Assembly (NCBI RefSeq): GCF_014200805.1 | Contig: NZ_JACHDB010000002.1 | Span: 62,001-126,000 of the forward strand | Length of the DNA: 64,000 nucleotides | Reading direction: 5' to 3' | Source of the DNA: Nocardiopsis composta | GTDB lineage: Bacteria; Actinomycetota; Actinomycetes; Streptosporangiales; Streptosporangiaceae | Shown here: piece by piece, positions 1 to 9,039 of the stretch | Position numbering within the stretch: the stretch's first letter is position 1 | How the letters are laid out: each line of letters begins with the position of its first letter | Made by a program: the position numbers and the translations under genes | The notes under the pieces: generated by a model | What the model saw: only the letters and a program-made list of their open reading frames with translations | Database searches by the model: none | Told to the model about the DNA's origin: nothing

Positions 1-467
1 CCCCGGCGCTGGCCGCCACCGAGGCCTGCTGCGCGCCGGAGGCGGTCGCCGAGGCCGAGGAGTGGGCCCGGAGCCTGGCCGGCGACCGGGACCGGTTCGC
101 CGCGGCGCTCACCGGGGCCGGCGCCCGGGTGCTCCCCGGGGCCGCCGCATCGTTCCTGCTCATCCAGGTGGAGGACGGCGAGCGGGTGCGGGCGGCGCTG
201 CGCGAGCGGGGCATCGCGGTCCGCCGCTGCGACACCTTCCCCGGACTGGGGCCGGACTGGCTCCGCGTCGCGGTCCGGGAACCGGGGACTTCCCTCCGGA
301 TGGCCCGGATTCTGGCAGAGTTGCTCTGGAACCGATCGGGGGACGCGGTCCACCGGGACCCGCCCCCACCGGCGACGGAACGCAGTCAGGGGGAGCAGGG
401 GGGAAACGACGTGCCGACGAGAGGCGGAGCCGAGCGGGCTCCGGTGAGGAAGCGCCATGACCGGTAA
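1..467 (+). CDS. cobC: CobC-like PLP enzyme, 3' end (5' truncated)
   Basis: This is the C-terminal part of a class I/II aminotransferase-fold protein, read in frame from base 3 to TAA at 465-467. The visible part looks like the small domain of HisC/CobC proteins: an RVLPGAAASFLLI strand, an ALRERGIAVRRC segment, and a LRVAVREP segment resembling the C-terminal substrate-binding region. CobC decarboxylates threonine phosphate to aminopropanol phosphate for the cobalamin nucleotide loop. That specific role is inferred mainly from the downstream gene, which overlaps it by 11 bp and makes and attaches dimethylbenzimidazole. The PLP lysine lies outside the window. After about residue 120 the tail is low-complexity and hydrophilic. 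It could instead be another HisC-like aminotransferase. Confidence 0.7.
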   Translation, partial: PALAATEACCAPEAVAEAEEWARSLAGDRDRFAAALTGAGARVLPGAAASFLLIQVEDGERVRAALRERGIAVRRCDTFPGLGPDWLRVAVREPGTSLRMARILAELLWNRSGDAVHRDPPPPATERSQGEQGGNDVPTRGGAERAPVRKRHDR

Positions 468-2769
468 CGACCACCGCTCCCCGGCGGGCCGGGGAGCCGA
501 CGAGGACGAGGACCGCACCGGCGGAGGGCTCCTGGACGGGCTGCCCGAACCGGGGCGCGGCGCGGCCGCGCGCCCGGACCCGGGGCGCCCCGCCGCACCC
601 CAGCGCGGCAACCCGTTCCACACGCCGCCGGCCCGGCCGGCACCGGGCAGGGCCGGGACGGAGAGGCCCAACGTCATCCCGTTCCGCGGTGCCCCGCAGC
701 CCCCGGAGGAACCGCCGCCGGGCCGGGCCGCCCGGCCCGCCGAGCGGGCGCCCGCGACCGGTGGCGCGCACGCCGCGCCGGCGGCACCGCCGCCCCCGGC
801 CCCGGGCCCCGCGGCCCCGGTGCCGCCCGCCGCCCCCCAGACCCCCGAGCCGGCCGCCGCGCCCGCCGAGCCGCCCGCCCCCGAGAACCCCGAGGCCGAC
901 GTGAACGCTTCCGCAGCCGCTCCGCTCCCGGAGCACCCGGACCCCGCCCCCGAGCCGGCCGCCGCGGCCCAGGCGCCCCCGCAGCCCCCGGTGCCCGAGG
1001 CCCCGCCGGCGGCGGAACCCGGCCGGCCGGCGGCCGGGGCGGACCGCAACGCCTTCTCCGGCGCCGAGCGCGACGCGGTGTACCGCGCCATCCGGGAGCG
1101 CCGCGACGTCCGGGTCGGCTTCCGGCCCGACCCGGTTCCCGACGAGGTCCTCACCCGGGTCCTGGACGCCGCCCACCAGGCGCCCTCGGTCGGCTTCTCC
1201 CAGCCGTGGGACTTCGTGGTCATCCAGGACGAGGAGGTCCGCCGGCGCGTGCACGGCCTGGTCTCCGAGCAGCGCGACGCCTACGCGGGGGCGCTGCCCG
1301 CGGCGCGCGCCCGCGCGTTCTCCGGGCTCAAGGTCGAGGCGATCCTGGACACCCCGGTCAACGTCGCGGTCACCGTCGACCCGACCCGCGGCGGCCGGCA
1401 CACCCTCGGCCGGCACGCGCAGCCGCAGACCGCCGCGCACTCCGCCGCGCTGGCGGTGGAGAACCTGTGGCTGGCGGCGCGGGCCGAAGGGCTCGGCGTC
1501 GGCTGGGTCAGCCTGTTCCACGAGCGCGACGTCGCCCGCCTGCTCGACCTCCCCCCGCACCTGGAGGTCGTCGCCTACCTGTGCGTCGGCTACGTCGACG
1601 ACTTCCCCACCGAGCCGGAGCTCTCCCTCGGCGGCTGGGCCCGCCGCCGCCCCCTCTCCTGGGCGGTCCACCGCGACCACTACGGCCGCCGGGGGCTGCC
1701 CGGCGAGGAGGCCACCAGCCTGCTGGAGGAGACCGTCGCCGCGATCGGCCCGCTGGACGCCCGGGCCGTGGAGGAGGCGGCCGACCGGCAGCGGCGGATG
1801 ACCAAGCCGCAGGGCTCGCTGGGCGTGCTGGAGGACGTGTCGGTGCAGCTGGCCGGCCTGGTCGGGGAGTGCCCGCCGCCGCTGCCCGAGCCGGCGGCGC
1901 TGGCCATCTTCGCCGGCGACCACGGCGTGCACGCCCAGGGGGTGACCGGGTGGCCGCAGGAGGTCACCGGGCAGATGGTGCACAACTTCCTGTCCGGCGG
2001 CGCGGTCGCCAACGCCTTCGCCGCCCAGGCGGGGGCCGAGGTGACCGTGGTCGACGTCGGCGTCGTCGCCGACCTGCCGGCCGTCCCGGGGCTGCTGCCC
2101 CGCAAGGTCGCCCGCGGCACCGCCGACATGACGCAGGCCCCCGCCATGACCCGGACCCAGGTCCAGCACGCCATCGAGGCCGGCATCGAGGTCGCCCGCG
2201 ACCTGGTCTCGGCGGGCAACCGGTGCCTGGTCACCGGGGACATGGGCATCGCCAACACCACCCCGGCCGCGGCGCTGATCGCCGCGTTCACCGGCGCCGA
2301 CCCCGAGGAGTGCACCGGCCGGGGCACCGGGGTGGACGACGCCGTGCACGCGCACAAGATCGACGTGGTGCGCCGCGCGCTCGAGCTGCACCGGCCCGAC
2401 CCGGCCGACCCGGTGGGCGTGCTGGCCGCGGTCGGCGGCCTGGAGCACGCCGCGCTCACCGGGTTCATCCTGGGCGGCGCGGCGCTGCGGGTGCCGGTGC
2501 TGCTCGACGGCGTCATCGCCGGGGCGGCCTCGCTGGCCGCCGCCGCGCTGGCCCCGGAGTCGATGGCGGCCTGCTTCGCCGGGCACCGCTCCGCCGAGCC
2601 GGGCCACGCCGCGGTGCTGGACCGCACCGGCCTGCACCCGCTGGTCGACCTGGACCTGCGGCTGGGCGAGGGGTCCGGGGCGCTGCTCGCGCTGCCCGTG
2701 CTGCAGGCCGCCGTCCGCGCCCTGCGCGATGTGGCCACCTTCTCCGACGCCGGCGTGACCGAGCGCTGA
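457..2769 (+). CDS. cobT: BluB-CobT fusion: DMB synthase plus nicotinate-nucleotide-DMB phosphoribosyltransferase
   Basis: This 770-residue protein has three parts. Residues 1-195 are Pro/Ala/Glu-rich and look disordered. Residues ~200-405 are a nitroreductase-fold BluB domain (APSVGFSQPWDF, GLGVGWVSLF), which cleaves FMNH2 to 5,6-dimethylbenzimidazole. Residues ~420-770 are CobT (KPQGSLG, FAGDHGVHAQGVTGWPQ, GDMGIANTTPAAA), ending with LRLGEGSGA; Glu738 is the likely catalytic base. CobT transfers phosphoribose from nicotinate mononucleotide to DMB, giving alpha-ribazole phosphate. Fusion would pass the lower ligand directly between active sites; a BluB/CobT2 fusion is known in Propionibacterium freudenreichii. 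ATG 457 follows GAGGAA at 6 nt. The gene overlaps cobC, so the two are probably one operon. The long N-terminal tail is unusual for either family. Confidence 0.93.
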   Translation: MTGNDHRSPAGRGADEDEDRTGGGLLDGLPEPGRGAAARPDPGRPAAPQRGNPFHTPPARPAPGRAGTERPNVIPFRGAPQPPEEPPPGRAARPAERAPATGGAHAAPAAPPPPAPGPAAPVPPAAPQTPEPAAAPAEPPAPENPEADVNASAAAPLPEHPDPAPEPAAAAQAPPQPPVPEAPPAAEPGRPAAGADRNAFSGAERDAVYRAIRERRDVRVGFRPDPVPDEVLTRVLDAAHQAPSVGFSQPWDFVVIQDEEVRRRVHGLVSEQRDAYAGALPAARARAFSGLKVEAILDTPVNVAVTVDPTRGGRHTLGRHAQPQTAAHSAALAVENLWLAARAEGLGVGWVSLFHERDVARLLDLPPHLEVVAYLCVGYVDDFPTEPELSLGGWARRRPLSWAVHRDHYGRRGLPGEEATSLLEETVAAIGPLDARAVEEAADRQRRMTKPQGSLGVLEDVSVQLAGLVGECPPPLPEPAALAIFAGDHGVHAQGVTGWPQEVTGQMVHNFLSGGAVANAFAAQAGAEVTVVDVGVVADLPAVPGLLPRKVARGTADMTQAPAMTRTQVQHAIEAGIEVARDLVSAGNRCLVTGDMGIANTTPAAALIAAFTGADPEECTGRGTGVDDAVHAHKIDVVRRALELHRPDPADPVGVLAAVGGLEHAALTGFILGGAALRVPVLLDGVIAGAASLAAAALAPESMAACFAGHRSAEPGHAAVLDRTGLHPLVDLDLRLGEGSGALLALPVLQAAVRALRDVATFSDAGVTER

Positions 2770-2777
2770 GGCCGCTC

Positions 2778-2819
2778 CGGCCGGGGAGGCGCGGGGGCCG
2801 CTCCGCGCCTCCCCGGCCG
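2778..2819 (+). terminator. GC-rich hairpin after bluB-cobT
   Basis: A 16-bp perfect inverted repeat (left arm 2778-2793, right arm 2804-2819, 10-nt loop) begins 8 nt after the stop codon. There is no U-tract, which is common for actinobacterial hairpin terminators. Confidence 0.6.
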
Positions 2820-3312
2820 CGTTCCGCCCCGGCTCCGGGTACCGATCGCGTTACGACCGCGCGGGGCGGGAGGGCCCGCCGGGGCGGGGAAGCCGATGGT
2901 CGCGGACCCCGGACCAGGCGGTCGGGGCCGGACAGGGCGTGCGGAAACACATCCTCCGGCCACCTGCCCACGAAGCGGGCGGGTACGATCTGCGTACCAG
3001 TCCGCGGGCCCGCAGGGTCACGAACCGGTTCGCCGGGGATGCGGTTCACACGGCACCGGCCGGGCTGGTGCCACCGGGGTCGGCCCCGGTGCGGGGGCCG
3101 GCCGGCGGTCCCGCGCCGCAGCAGCGGCGGGCGCGATTCCCGGACGCCGCAGCCGGCGGCGGGCGGGGGCGCGAATCGGTGTGCGCGGCCGCGCACACCG
3201 GGAGGCCGGCACGACCACGCAAGGCGCTCCGCCGCCGTCGCCGGCGGCGGGATCGGGGACCCGGGGGCGCACCCCACCGGGTTCCCGGACATGGATCTGG
3301 AGGACTGCCCCG
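2820..3312. other. Intergenic region with a 24-bp perfect palindrome
   Basis: This ~490-bp stretch between bluB-cobT and the Met8-SUMT gene has no credible ORF. A perfect 24-bp palindrome at 3177-3200 (half-site CGGTGTGCGCGG) sits about 113 nt upstream of the GTG start. It could be an operator for the downstream tetrapyrrole gene or a hairpin in its leader. I looked for a cobalamin riboswitch B12 box and did not find one. Confidence 0.45.
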
Positions 3313-4611
3313 GTGACGTACCTTCTCGGCCTGCGCCTGGACGGGCGCGACGTCCTCGTGGTCGGCGGCGGCCGGGTCGCCCAGCGCAGGGTCCCGGTCC
3401 TGGTGGAGGCCGGGGCCAGAGTGGTGCTCGTCGCCCCGGAGGCCACCGCGACCCTGGAGGGCCTCGCCGACGCCGGCCGGATCACCTGGCACCGCCGCCC
3501 CTTCCGGGCCGGCGACGTCACCGACCGCTCCCTCGGCGACTTCTGGCTGGTGCACAGCGCCGCCGACGACCCCGAGGTGAACACCGCCGTCACCGCCGAG
3601 GCCGAGGCCGCCCGGATCTGGAGCGTCCGCGCCGACGACCGGCACGCCTCCTCCGCCTGGACCCCGGCCACCGGCTCCGCCGCCGGGGCGACCGTGGGCG
3701 TCATCGCCGACGGCGACCCGCGCCGCGCCGCCGGGCTGCGCGACGCCGTGGTCGACGGGCTCGGCGACGGCTCCCTGGACGCGCGCCGCGGCCGCGAGCC
3801 GCTGCGCGGCGTCGCGCTGGTGGGCGGCGGCCCCGGCGACCCCGGCCTGATCACCGTGCGCGGCCGCCAGCTGCTCGCCCAGGCCGACGTGGTGGTGGTG
3901 GACCGGCTCGCCCCCACCTCGCTGCTCGACCGGCTCCCCGCCGACGTGGAGGTCATCGACGCCGCCAAGATCCCCTACGGGCGGGCGATGACCCAGGAGG
4001 AGATCAACCGGCTGCTCGTCGAGCACGCCCGGGCCGGCCGGTTCGTGGTCCGGCTCAAGGGCGGCGACTCCTTCGTGTTCGGCCGAGGCGGGGAGGAGGC
4101 GGCAGCCTGCGCCGCGGCCGGCGTCCCGGTGACCGTGGTCCCCGGGGTGACCAGCGCGCTGGCCGGTCCCGCCGCGGCCGGCATCCCCGCCACCCACCGG
4201 GGGGTCTCCCAGGAGGTGCACGTCGTCTCCGCGCACGTGGCCCCCTCCGACGAGCGGTCCACCGTGGACTGGGCGGCGCTGGCGCGCTCCCGGGGGACGA
4301 TCGTGGTGCTGATGGGCGTGGAGCGGGCCAGCGCGGTCGCCGAGGCGCTGATCGCCGGCGGCCGCCCCGCGGACACCCCGGTCGCCGCGGTGCAGGAGGC
4401 CACGCTGCCCTCCCAGCGCACCGTCACCGCGACCCTGGGCACCGCGGAGCGGGCGCTGCGCGAAGCGGAGGTGCGCCCCCCGGCCGTGCTGATCGTCGGC
4501 GAAGTGGTCGATGTGGCCCGGGAACTTGACATACTGCACAAGGGACCGGGCGGGTCCGCGGAGCGTCCAGGGGCCGGCTCCGCCGGATCCGGCGGTGGCC
4601 GGGGGCATTGA
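3313..4611 (+). CDS. cobA: Precorrin-2 dehydrogenase/uroporphyrinogen-III C-methyltransferase (CysG-like)
   Basis: This 432-residue protein joins two domains. The N-terminal ~150 residues form a Met8-type NAD-dependent dehydrogenase (VLVVGGGRVAQRR at ~14-26). From ~165 there is a SAM-dependent uroporphyrinogen-III methyltransferase with GGGPGDPGLIT, RLKGGDSFVFGRGGEE and VVPGVTSALA. It should methylate uroporphyrinogen III at C2 and C7 and oxidise precorrin-2 to sirohydrochlorin, feeding sirohaem and/or cobalamin. GTG 3313 is chosen because GGAGG lies 9 nt upstream and the Met8 homology begins at once; the reading frame runs open further upstream without homology. It is slightly shorter than E. 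coli CysG (457), so the chelatase step may be separate. The proximity of cobT supports a corrinoid role. Confidence 0.92.
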   Translation: MTYLLGLRLDGRDVLVVGGGRVAQRRVPVLVEAGARVVLVAPEATATLEGLADAGRITWHRRPFRAGDVTDRSLGDFWLVHSAADDPEVNTAVTAEAEAARIWSVRADDRHASSAWTPATGSAAGATVGVIADGDPRRAAGLRDAVVDGLGDGSLDARRGREPLRGVALVGGGPGDPGLITVRGRQLLAQADVVVVDRLAPTSLLDRLPADVEVIDAAKIPYGRAMTQEEINRLLVEHARAGRFVVRLKGGDSFVFGRGGEEAAACAAAGVPVTVVPGVTSALAGPAAAGIPATHRGVSQEVHVVSAHVAPSDERSTVDWAALARSRGTIVVLMGVERASAVAEALIAGGRPADTPVAAVQEATLPSQRTVTATLGTAERALREAEVRPPAVLIVGEVVDVARELDILHKGPGGSAERPGAGSAGSGGGRGH

Positions 4612-4675
4612 CGGGCACGTAAACGGGGGAACCGGGTCCTTGAACCTGACGACCGATGGGAAGGGCGGAAGCGCT

Positions 4676-6442
4676 ATGTCTCGGCCGCCTGCCGCTCCGG
4701 ACGCGGCGCAGGCCCGCTCCGCGCGCACCGGCGACGGCGCCGCGCACGGCCGGGCCAAGCACCGGGGCGGAGGAACGGGCGACGCCCGCTTCGAGCAGAT
4801 CCTGGAGAACCTGCGCGGACGGATCCGCGGCATCCGCTTCGCCGATGGGCTGCCCGGCTCCGCCGAGGGCGAGGCGGCCCGCGGCGACGTGCTGCACCAG
4901 CTGGAGGACTTCGTCCTGCCCCGGGTGCGCCGCCCGGACACCCCGCTGCTGATCGCGGTCGCCGGCTCCACCGGCGCCGGCAAGTCGACCCTGGTGAACA
5001 GCCTGGTCGGCGAGCAGGTCACCACCACCGGCGTGCGCCGCCCCACCACCAACAGCCCGGTCCTGGCGTGCAACCCGGCCGACGTCGACTGGTTCAGCGA
5101 GGCCTCGTTCCTGCCCACCCTGCCCCGGGTGCGCCAGCAGGGCCTGGCGATGCCCGGCAAGGACGGCATGCTGGTGCTGGCCGCCAGCGAGTCGATGCCC
5201 GAGGGGGTCGCCCTGCTGGACACCCCGGACGTCGACTCGGCGGTGGCGGCGCACCACGAGTTCGCCGCGAAGTTCCTGGACGCCGCCGACCTGTGGGTGT
5301 TCGTCACCACCAGCCGCCGCTACGCCGACGCCCGGGTCTGGGAGTTCCTCCAGGTCGCACGGGACCGGGACACCTCGCTGGCGGTGGTGCTCTCCCGGGT
5401 CCCCGAGCGCGGCCGGGAGCAGCTGCTCGACCACTTCTCCGCGATGCTGGAGGCCAACGGGCTGGGCGGGGCGACCCGGTTCGCCATCCCCGAGACCGAC
5501 CAGATCGCCGGCGGCCGGTTCACCGCGAACACCGCCGACCCGATCCGCTCCTACCTGGCCGACGTCGCCGGCGACCTGACCCGGCGCGACCGGGTGACCC
5601 GCCGGACGTTCATCGGCGTGGTGGACAGCTTCCGCACCCGGGTGCCCGAGCTCGCCCGCCAGGTCGAGGTGCAGGTGGAGGTCAAGCAGCGGCTCGCGGC
5701 GATGGTCCGCGCGGCCTACGGCGACGCCGCCGAGGAGGTCTCCGACGCCCTGGAGGACGGCTCCCTGGTCCGCGGCAACGTGCTGGCCCGCTGGCAGGAC
5801 ATCGCCGCCAGCGGAGAGCTGGTGCGCACCCTGCGGCTGCGCGGGAAGCGCAAGGCCCGGGCGGTCGAGGCCGCCGCGCCCCGGATCGACGCGCTGCGCG
5901 GCGCCGTGCTGGACGCGCTGGAGTCGCTGGTGGCCTCCGCCGCGGAGCGGGCCGCGGAGCGGGTGGGCGAGGAGTGGGACCGGGTCCCCGGCGGCGGCGT
6001 GCTCGCCCAGGCCTACCAGGACGAGCCGCCGGAGGCGTTCTCCCGGCGCATCCGGGAGGCGCTCTCCGGGTGGCAGGACCGGGTGACCGAGATGCTCACC
6101 GCGGACGGCGCGACCAAGCGGTCTGTGGCCAAGTTCGTCACCTTCGACAAGGAGGCGTTCACCCTGATCCTCATCGTCGAACTGCTCGGCTACCCCGCGG
6201 TGGAGGCCGGGCGCCGCGGCACCGGCCCCTCGCCGCAGCGCCTGCTCAAGGGCCTCTTCGGTGCGGAGGCGCTGCGTAGCATAGGGGTGGCGGCGCGCGA
6301 CGATCTGCGCGGGCGGATCGGCACGCTGCTGAGCGGGGAGAAGCGCCGCTTCACCGACGCGCTGGCGGCCGCGGGGCTGCCGGACGAGGACGACGCCGTC
6401 CAGCTCTACCAGGCAACGTACAACCTTGAGATTGCGCGATGA
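4676..6442 (+). CDS. Dynamin-like GTPase, first of a pair (DynA-like)
   Basis: This 588-residue protein has a large GTPase domain with P-loop AGSTGAGKST (~95-104), a switch region with PTTNSP, a G3-like LLDTPDVDS and a probable G4 region near VVLSRVPERG. A helical region of ~250 residues follows, with a hydrophobic patch (TLILIVELLGYPAVE) near residue 500 but no clear transmembrane segment. The architecture fits the bacterial dynamin family that remodels membranes. The next gene overlaps by 4 bp (ATGA) and encodes a second, membrane-anchored family member, as in the Streptomyces DynA/DynB pair that stabilises FtsZ rings at sporulation septa; equivalence is inferred. Start ATG 4676 is preceded by GGGCGGA. 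IniA/IniC-type mycobacterial dynamins are the other comparison. Confidence 0.8.
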   Translation: MSRPPAAPDAAQARSARTGDGAAHGRAKHRGGGTGDARFEQILENLRGRIRGIRFADGLPGSAEGEAARGDVLHQLEDFVLPRVRRPDTPLLIAVAGSTGAGKSTLVNSLVGEQVTTTGVRRPTTNSPVLACNPADVDWFSEASFLPTLPRVRQQGLAMPGKDGMLVLAASESMPEGVALLDTPDVDSAVAAHHEFAAKFLDAADLWVFVTTSRRYADARVWEFLQVARDRDTSLAVVLSRVPERGREQLLDHFSAMLEANGLGGATRFAIPETDQIAGGRFTANTADPIRSYLADVAGDLTRRDRVTRRTFIGVVDSFRTRVPELARQVEVQVEVKQRLAAMVRAAYGDAAEEVSDALEDGSLVRGNVLARWQDIAASGELVRTLRLRGKRKARAVEAAAPRIDALRGAVLDALESLVASAAERAAERVGEEWDRVPGGGVLAQAYQDEPPEAFSRRIREALSGWQDRVTEMLTADGATKRSVAKFVTFDKEAFTLILIVELLGYPAVEAGRRGTGPSPQRLLKGLFGAEALRSIGVAARDDLRGRIGTLLSGEKRRFTDALAAAGLPDEDDAVQLYQATYNLEIAR

Positions 6443-9000
6443 CGACTCAGCGGAACCCCGCCCACACCGGCGAGGAACCGGACGCCCCTGAGGGCGCCGG
6501 TCAGCGGGAGGAGGCCCCCCGGGCCGCCTCCGACGGGTGGAGCGGGTACATCGTGCCCACCGGCGGCGCCGACGCGGGCTGGCTGCCCCGCGAGGGCGAC
6601 GGGCCGTTCCCGTCCGCCCGGCGCGGGCCGGACCGGTCCTACCCCGAGCTGCGCAGGGCCGTCGACGAGCGGACCGACGACCGCGAGGAGGACGCCGAGG
6701 ACGCGGCGGAGGAGCCCCGGGCCGCCGCGGAGGACGGCTCCGAGCCGCCGGCCGGGACCGCCGCCGGACCGCGCCCCGCGGAGGCCGGGGGCGACGCGGA
6801 CGCCGGCGCGGAGCCCGCCGCCCCGGCGCGCAGGGGGCGGCACGCCGCGCCCCGCCGCGCCGAGCAGGGCCGCGGCCCGGCCGAGGCGCCGCGCACCGAG
6901 GGCGCGCACGAGCGGCCGCAGGACGACCGGCCGCCGGAGGACGCGGACGCCCCGGAGCCCGAGGACGCCCCCCGGCAGGGGCAGGGCGCGGCCGACGGGG
7001 ACATGGACGACCCTGAGGACCTGGCGGGCTGGGTCGGCAGCCTCACCGAGGCGGTCGACTCCGACACCCGCATCGCGGGCCGCCGCACCGGCGAGATCCC
7101 CATCGTGCGGCCGCTGCCGGAGCCGGACGCCGAGGACGCCGGCACCGGCGCGGACACCGCCGCGGACCCGGAGCGGCCCGAGCCGGCCGACGACGGGCCC
7201 TTCGCCGCCGGTCCCCGCCCCGCGGAGGAACCGGAGGCCGGCGCCGCCGAGCAGGACGGCCCCGGCGGGGACGCCGCCGTGCCCGAACCCGAGGAGCCCG
7301 AGCCCTGGACCCCGGCCACCGCGCTCTCCGCGGACGACGATGAGTACCGCCCGGACACCCGGGAGCACTGGCAGCCGCACCCGGAGATCTCCCGCGCCGA
7401 GCTGGTCGCCCGGCTGGACGGCCTGGCGGCCGCGGTGGAGATCGGCGGCGAGGACATCGCCCCGGAGCGGGCCGCGGCCGCCCGGCACATGCTCAACCAC
7501 GCCGGCGCGCGGCTGCGGCTGTCGGCCGACCACACCGTGGTGGCGCTGGCCGGCGGCACCGGCAGCGGGAAGTCCTCGCTGTTCAACGCGGTCTGCGGAC
7601 TGGAGTTCTCCCGGGTGGGGATCACCCGTCCCACCACTTCGGCCGCACACGCCTGCGTGTGGGGCACCGAAGGCGCCGACGAGCTGCTGGACTGGGTCGG
7701 GGTGCCGCCCCGGCACCGCCACTCGCGCACCAGCGAGCTGGACCGGGACGACTCCGAGCTGTCCGGGCTGATCCTGCTCGACCTGCCCGACCACGACTCG
7801 GTGCGCGCCGTGCACACCGCCGAGGCCGACCGGCTGATCGGCGCGGCCGACCTGCTGGTCTGGGTGCTCGACCCGCAGAAGTACGCCGACGCCGCGGTGC
7901 ACCACCGCTACCTGGCCGAGATGTCGGGCTACGGGGCGGTGACCGTCGCGGTGCTCAACCAGGTGGACCGGGTCGAACCCGACGAGCTGGAGGAGCTCCT
8001 CACCGATCTGCGCCGGCTGCTGGAGACCGAGTCGGGGGTGCACCCCCGGGTGCTCACCACCTCCACGCTGACCGGGCACGGCATCCGGGAACTGCGCGAG
8101 CTGCTCACCGAGACGGTCGCCGGGCGGCGCGCCGCGGTCGACCGGCTGGTCGCCGACCTGGAGGGCGTGGTCGAGGAGTTCGAGCCCTACCGGGCCCCGC
8201 GGGGGAGCGCCCCGGAGGAGGTGCCCGAGCCGGACCGGCGGCGGCTGGCCGCCCGGCTGCTGGAGGCCTGCGGCACCGACGCCCTGGCCGACGCGGTGGA
8301 GACCCGCCACGCGCGGCGCGGCACCCGGCGGGTCGGCTGGCCGGTCACCCGGTGGGCGGGCCGGCTCCGCCGCGACCCGGTCCGCGCCGCGGGCATGGAC
8401 TTCCTGCGCGACTCCTCCCCGGACGCCGCGATGCGCCCGGTGGCGCCGCAGCGGGCCGAGGTGGAGAAGGCCGCGGTGAGCACTGCGGACGCGGTCGCCA
8501 GCGGCCTGCCGGCCCCGTGGCCCAAGCGCCTGCGCGCGGCCGCGCGCTCCGGCACCGAGGGCCTGCCCGAGGTCCTGGGCTCCGAGGTGGCCGCGGCGCT
8601 GCCCGCGGACGTGGCCGAGCCCTCCTGGTGGGGGGCGGTGCGCGCGCTGCAGTACACCCTGGTGGCGGCCGCGGGGGCGGCGCTCGCCTGGTTCGCGGTG
8701 CTGCTGGTCAGCTGGCTCGCCGGCGGCCTCACCGGGCTCGCCTTCCTGGACTCGCCGGTCTTCCTGGGGCTGGCGGCGGCCATCGCGGTCGCCGCGCTCC
8801 TGGCCGGCTGGCTCACCTCGGTCGGCTGCCGGAACCTGGTCTCCGACGCCGCGGCCAAGGAACGCGAGGCGACCGAGGCGGCCTGCGCCGAACGGGTCGA
8901 GGCGGTCGCCGAGGAGCACGTGATCGCCCCGGTCGAGCGGGAGCTGGCCCGATACCGCTCCTTCGAGACGGCCCTGGCCGAGGCGCGCGGCGAAGTCTGA
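6439..9000 (+). CDS. Membrane-anchored dynamin-like GTPase, second of a pair (DynB-like)
   Basis: This 853-residue protein starts with ~290 residues of Glu/Asp/Pro/Ala-rich sequence that is probably disordered. A GTPase domain follows (P-loop AGGTGSGKSS at ~370-380, RPTTSAAHA switch, LLDLPDHDS as G3, NQVD as G4 near 510), then a helical region and two transmembrane segments at ~740-762 and 772-795, ending with a cytoplasmic helix. Two adjacent membrane spans near the C-terminus of a dynamin fit DynB of Streptomyces. It overlaps the preceding GTPase by 4 bp, so the two should be translated together and probably form a hetero-oligomer. The acidic N-terminal extension is as long as the G domain and may be a regulatory or partner-binding arm. 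Confidence 0.82.
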   Translation: MTTQRNPAHTGEEPDAPEGAGQREEAPRAASDGWSGYIVPTGGADAGWLPREGDGPFPSARRGPDRSYPELRRAVDERTDDREEDAEDAAEEPRAAAEDGSEPPAGTAAGPRPAEAGGDADAGAEPAAPARRGRHAAPRRAEQGRGPAEAPRTEGAHERPQDDRPPEDADAPEPEDAPRQGQGAADGDMDDPEDLAGWVGSLTEAVDSDTRIAGRRTGEIPIVRPLPEPDAEDAGTGADTAADPERPEPADDGPFAAGPRPAEEPEAGAAEQDGPGGDAAVPEPEEPEPWTPATALSADDDEYRPDTREHWQPHPEISRAELVARLDGLAAAVEIGGEDIAPERAAAARHMLNHAGARLRLSADHTVVALAGGTGSGKSSLFNAVCGLEFSRVGITRPTTSAAHACVWGTEGADELLDWVGVPPRHRHSRTSELDRDDSELSGLILLDLPDHDSVRAVHTAEADRLIGAADLLVWVLDPQKYADAAVHHRYLAEMSGYGAVTVAVLNQVDRVEPDELEELLTDLRRLLETESGVHPRVLTTSTLTGHGIRELRELLTETVAGRRAAVDRLVADLEGVVEEFEPYRAPRGSAPEEVPEPDRRRLAARLLEACGTDALADAVETRHARRGTRRVGWPVTRWAGRLRRDPVRAAGMDFLRDSSPDAAMRPVAPQRAEVEKAAVSTADAVASGLPAPWPKRLRAAARSGTEGLPEVLGSEVAAALPADVAEPSWWGAVRALQYTLVAAAGAALAWFAVLLVSWLAGGLTGLAFLDSPVFLGLAAAIAVAALLAGWLTSVGCRNLVSDAAAKEREATEAACAERVEAVAEEHVIAPVERELARYRSFETALAEARGEV

Positions 9001-9003
9001 CCG

Positions 9004-9039
9004 CCCGGCCCCGCGCCCGCCGGCGGGCGCGGGGCCGGG
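9004..9039 (+). terminator. 36-bp perfect palindrome after the dynamin operon
   Basis: Two 18-nt arms (9004-9021 and 9022-9039) are perfectly complementary with no loop, starting 4 nt after the stop codon. This is a likely factor-independent, GC-only terminator. Confidence 0.6.

Noticed and set aside
160-2637. 825-codon frame on the minus strand across bluB-cobT
   Set aside because: It is a GC-rich shadow frame; the plus-strand product has clear BluB and CobT motifs.
2820-3312. Cobalamin riboswitch upstream of the Met8-SUMT gene
   Set aside because: No B12 box or matching helices could be found; only a perfect palindrome is present.
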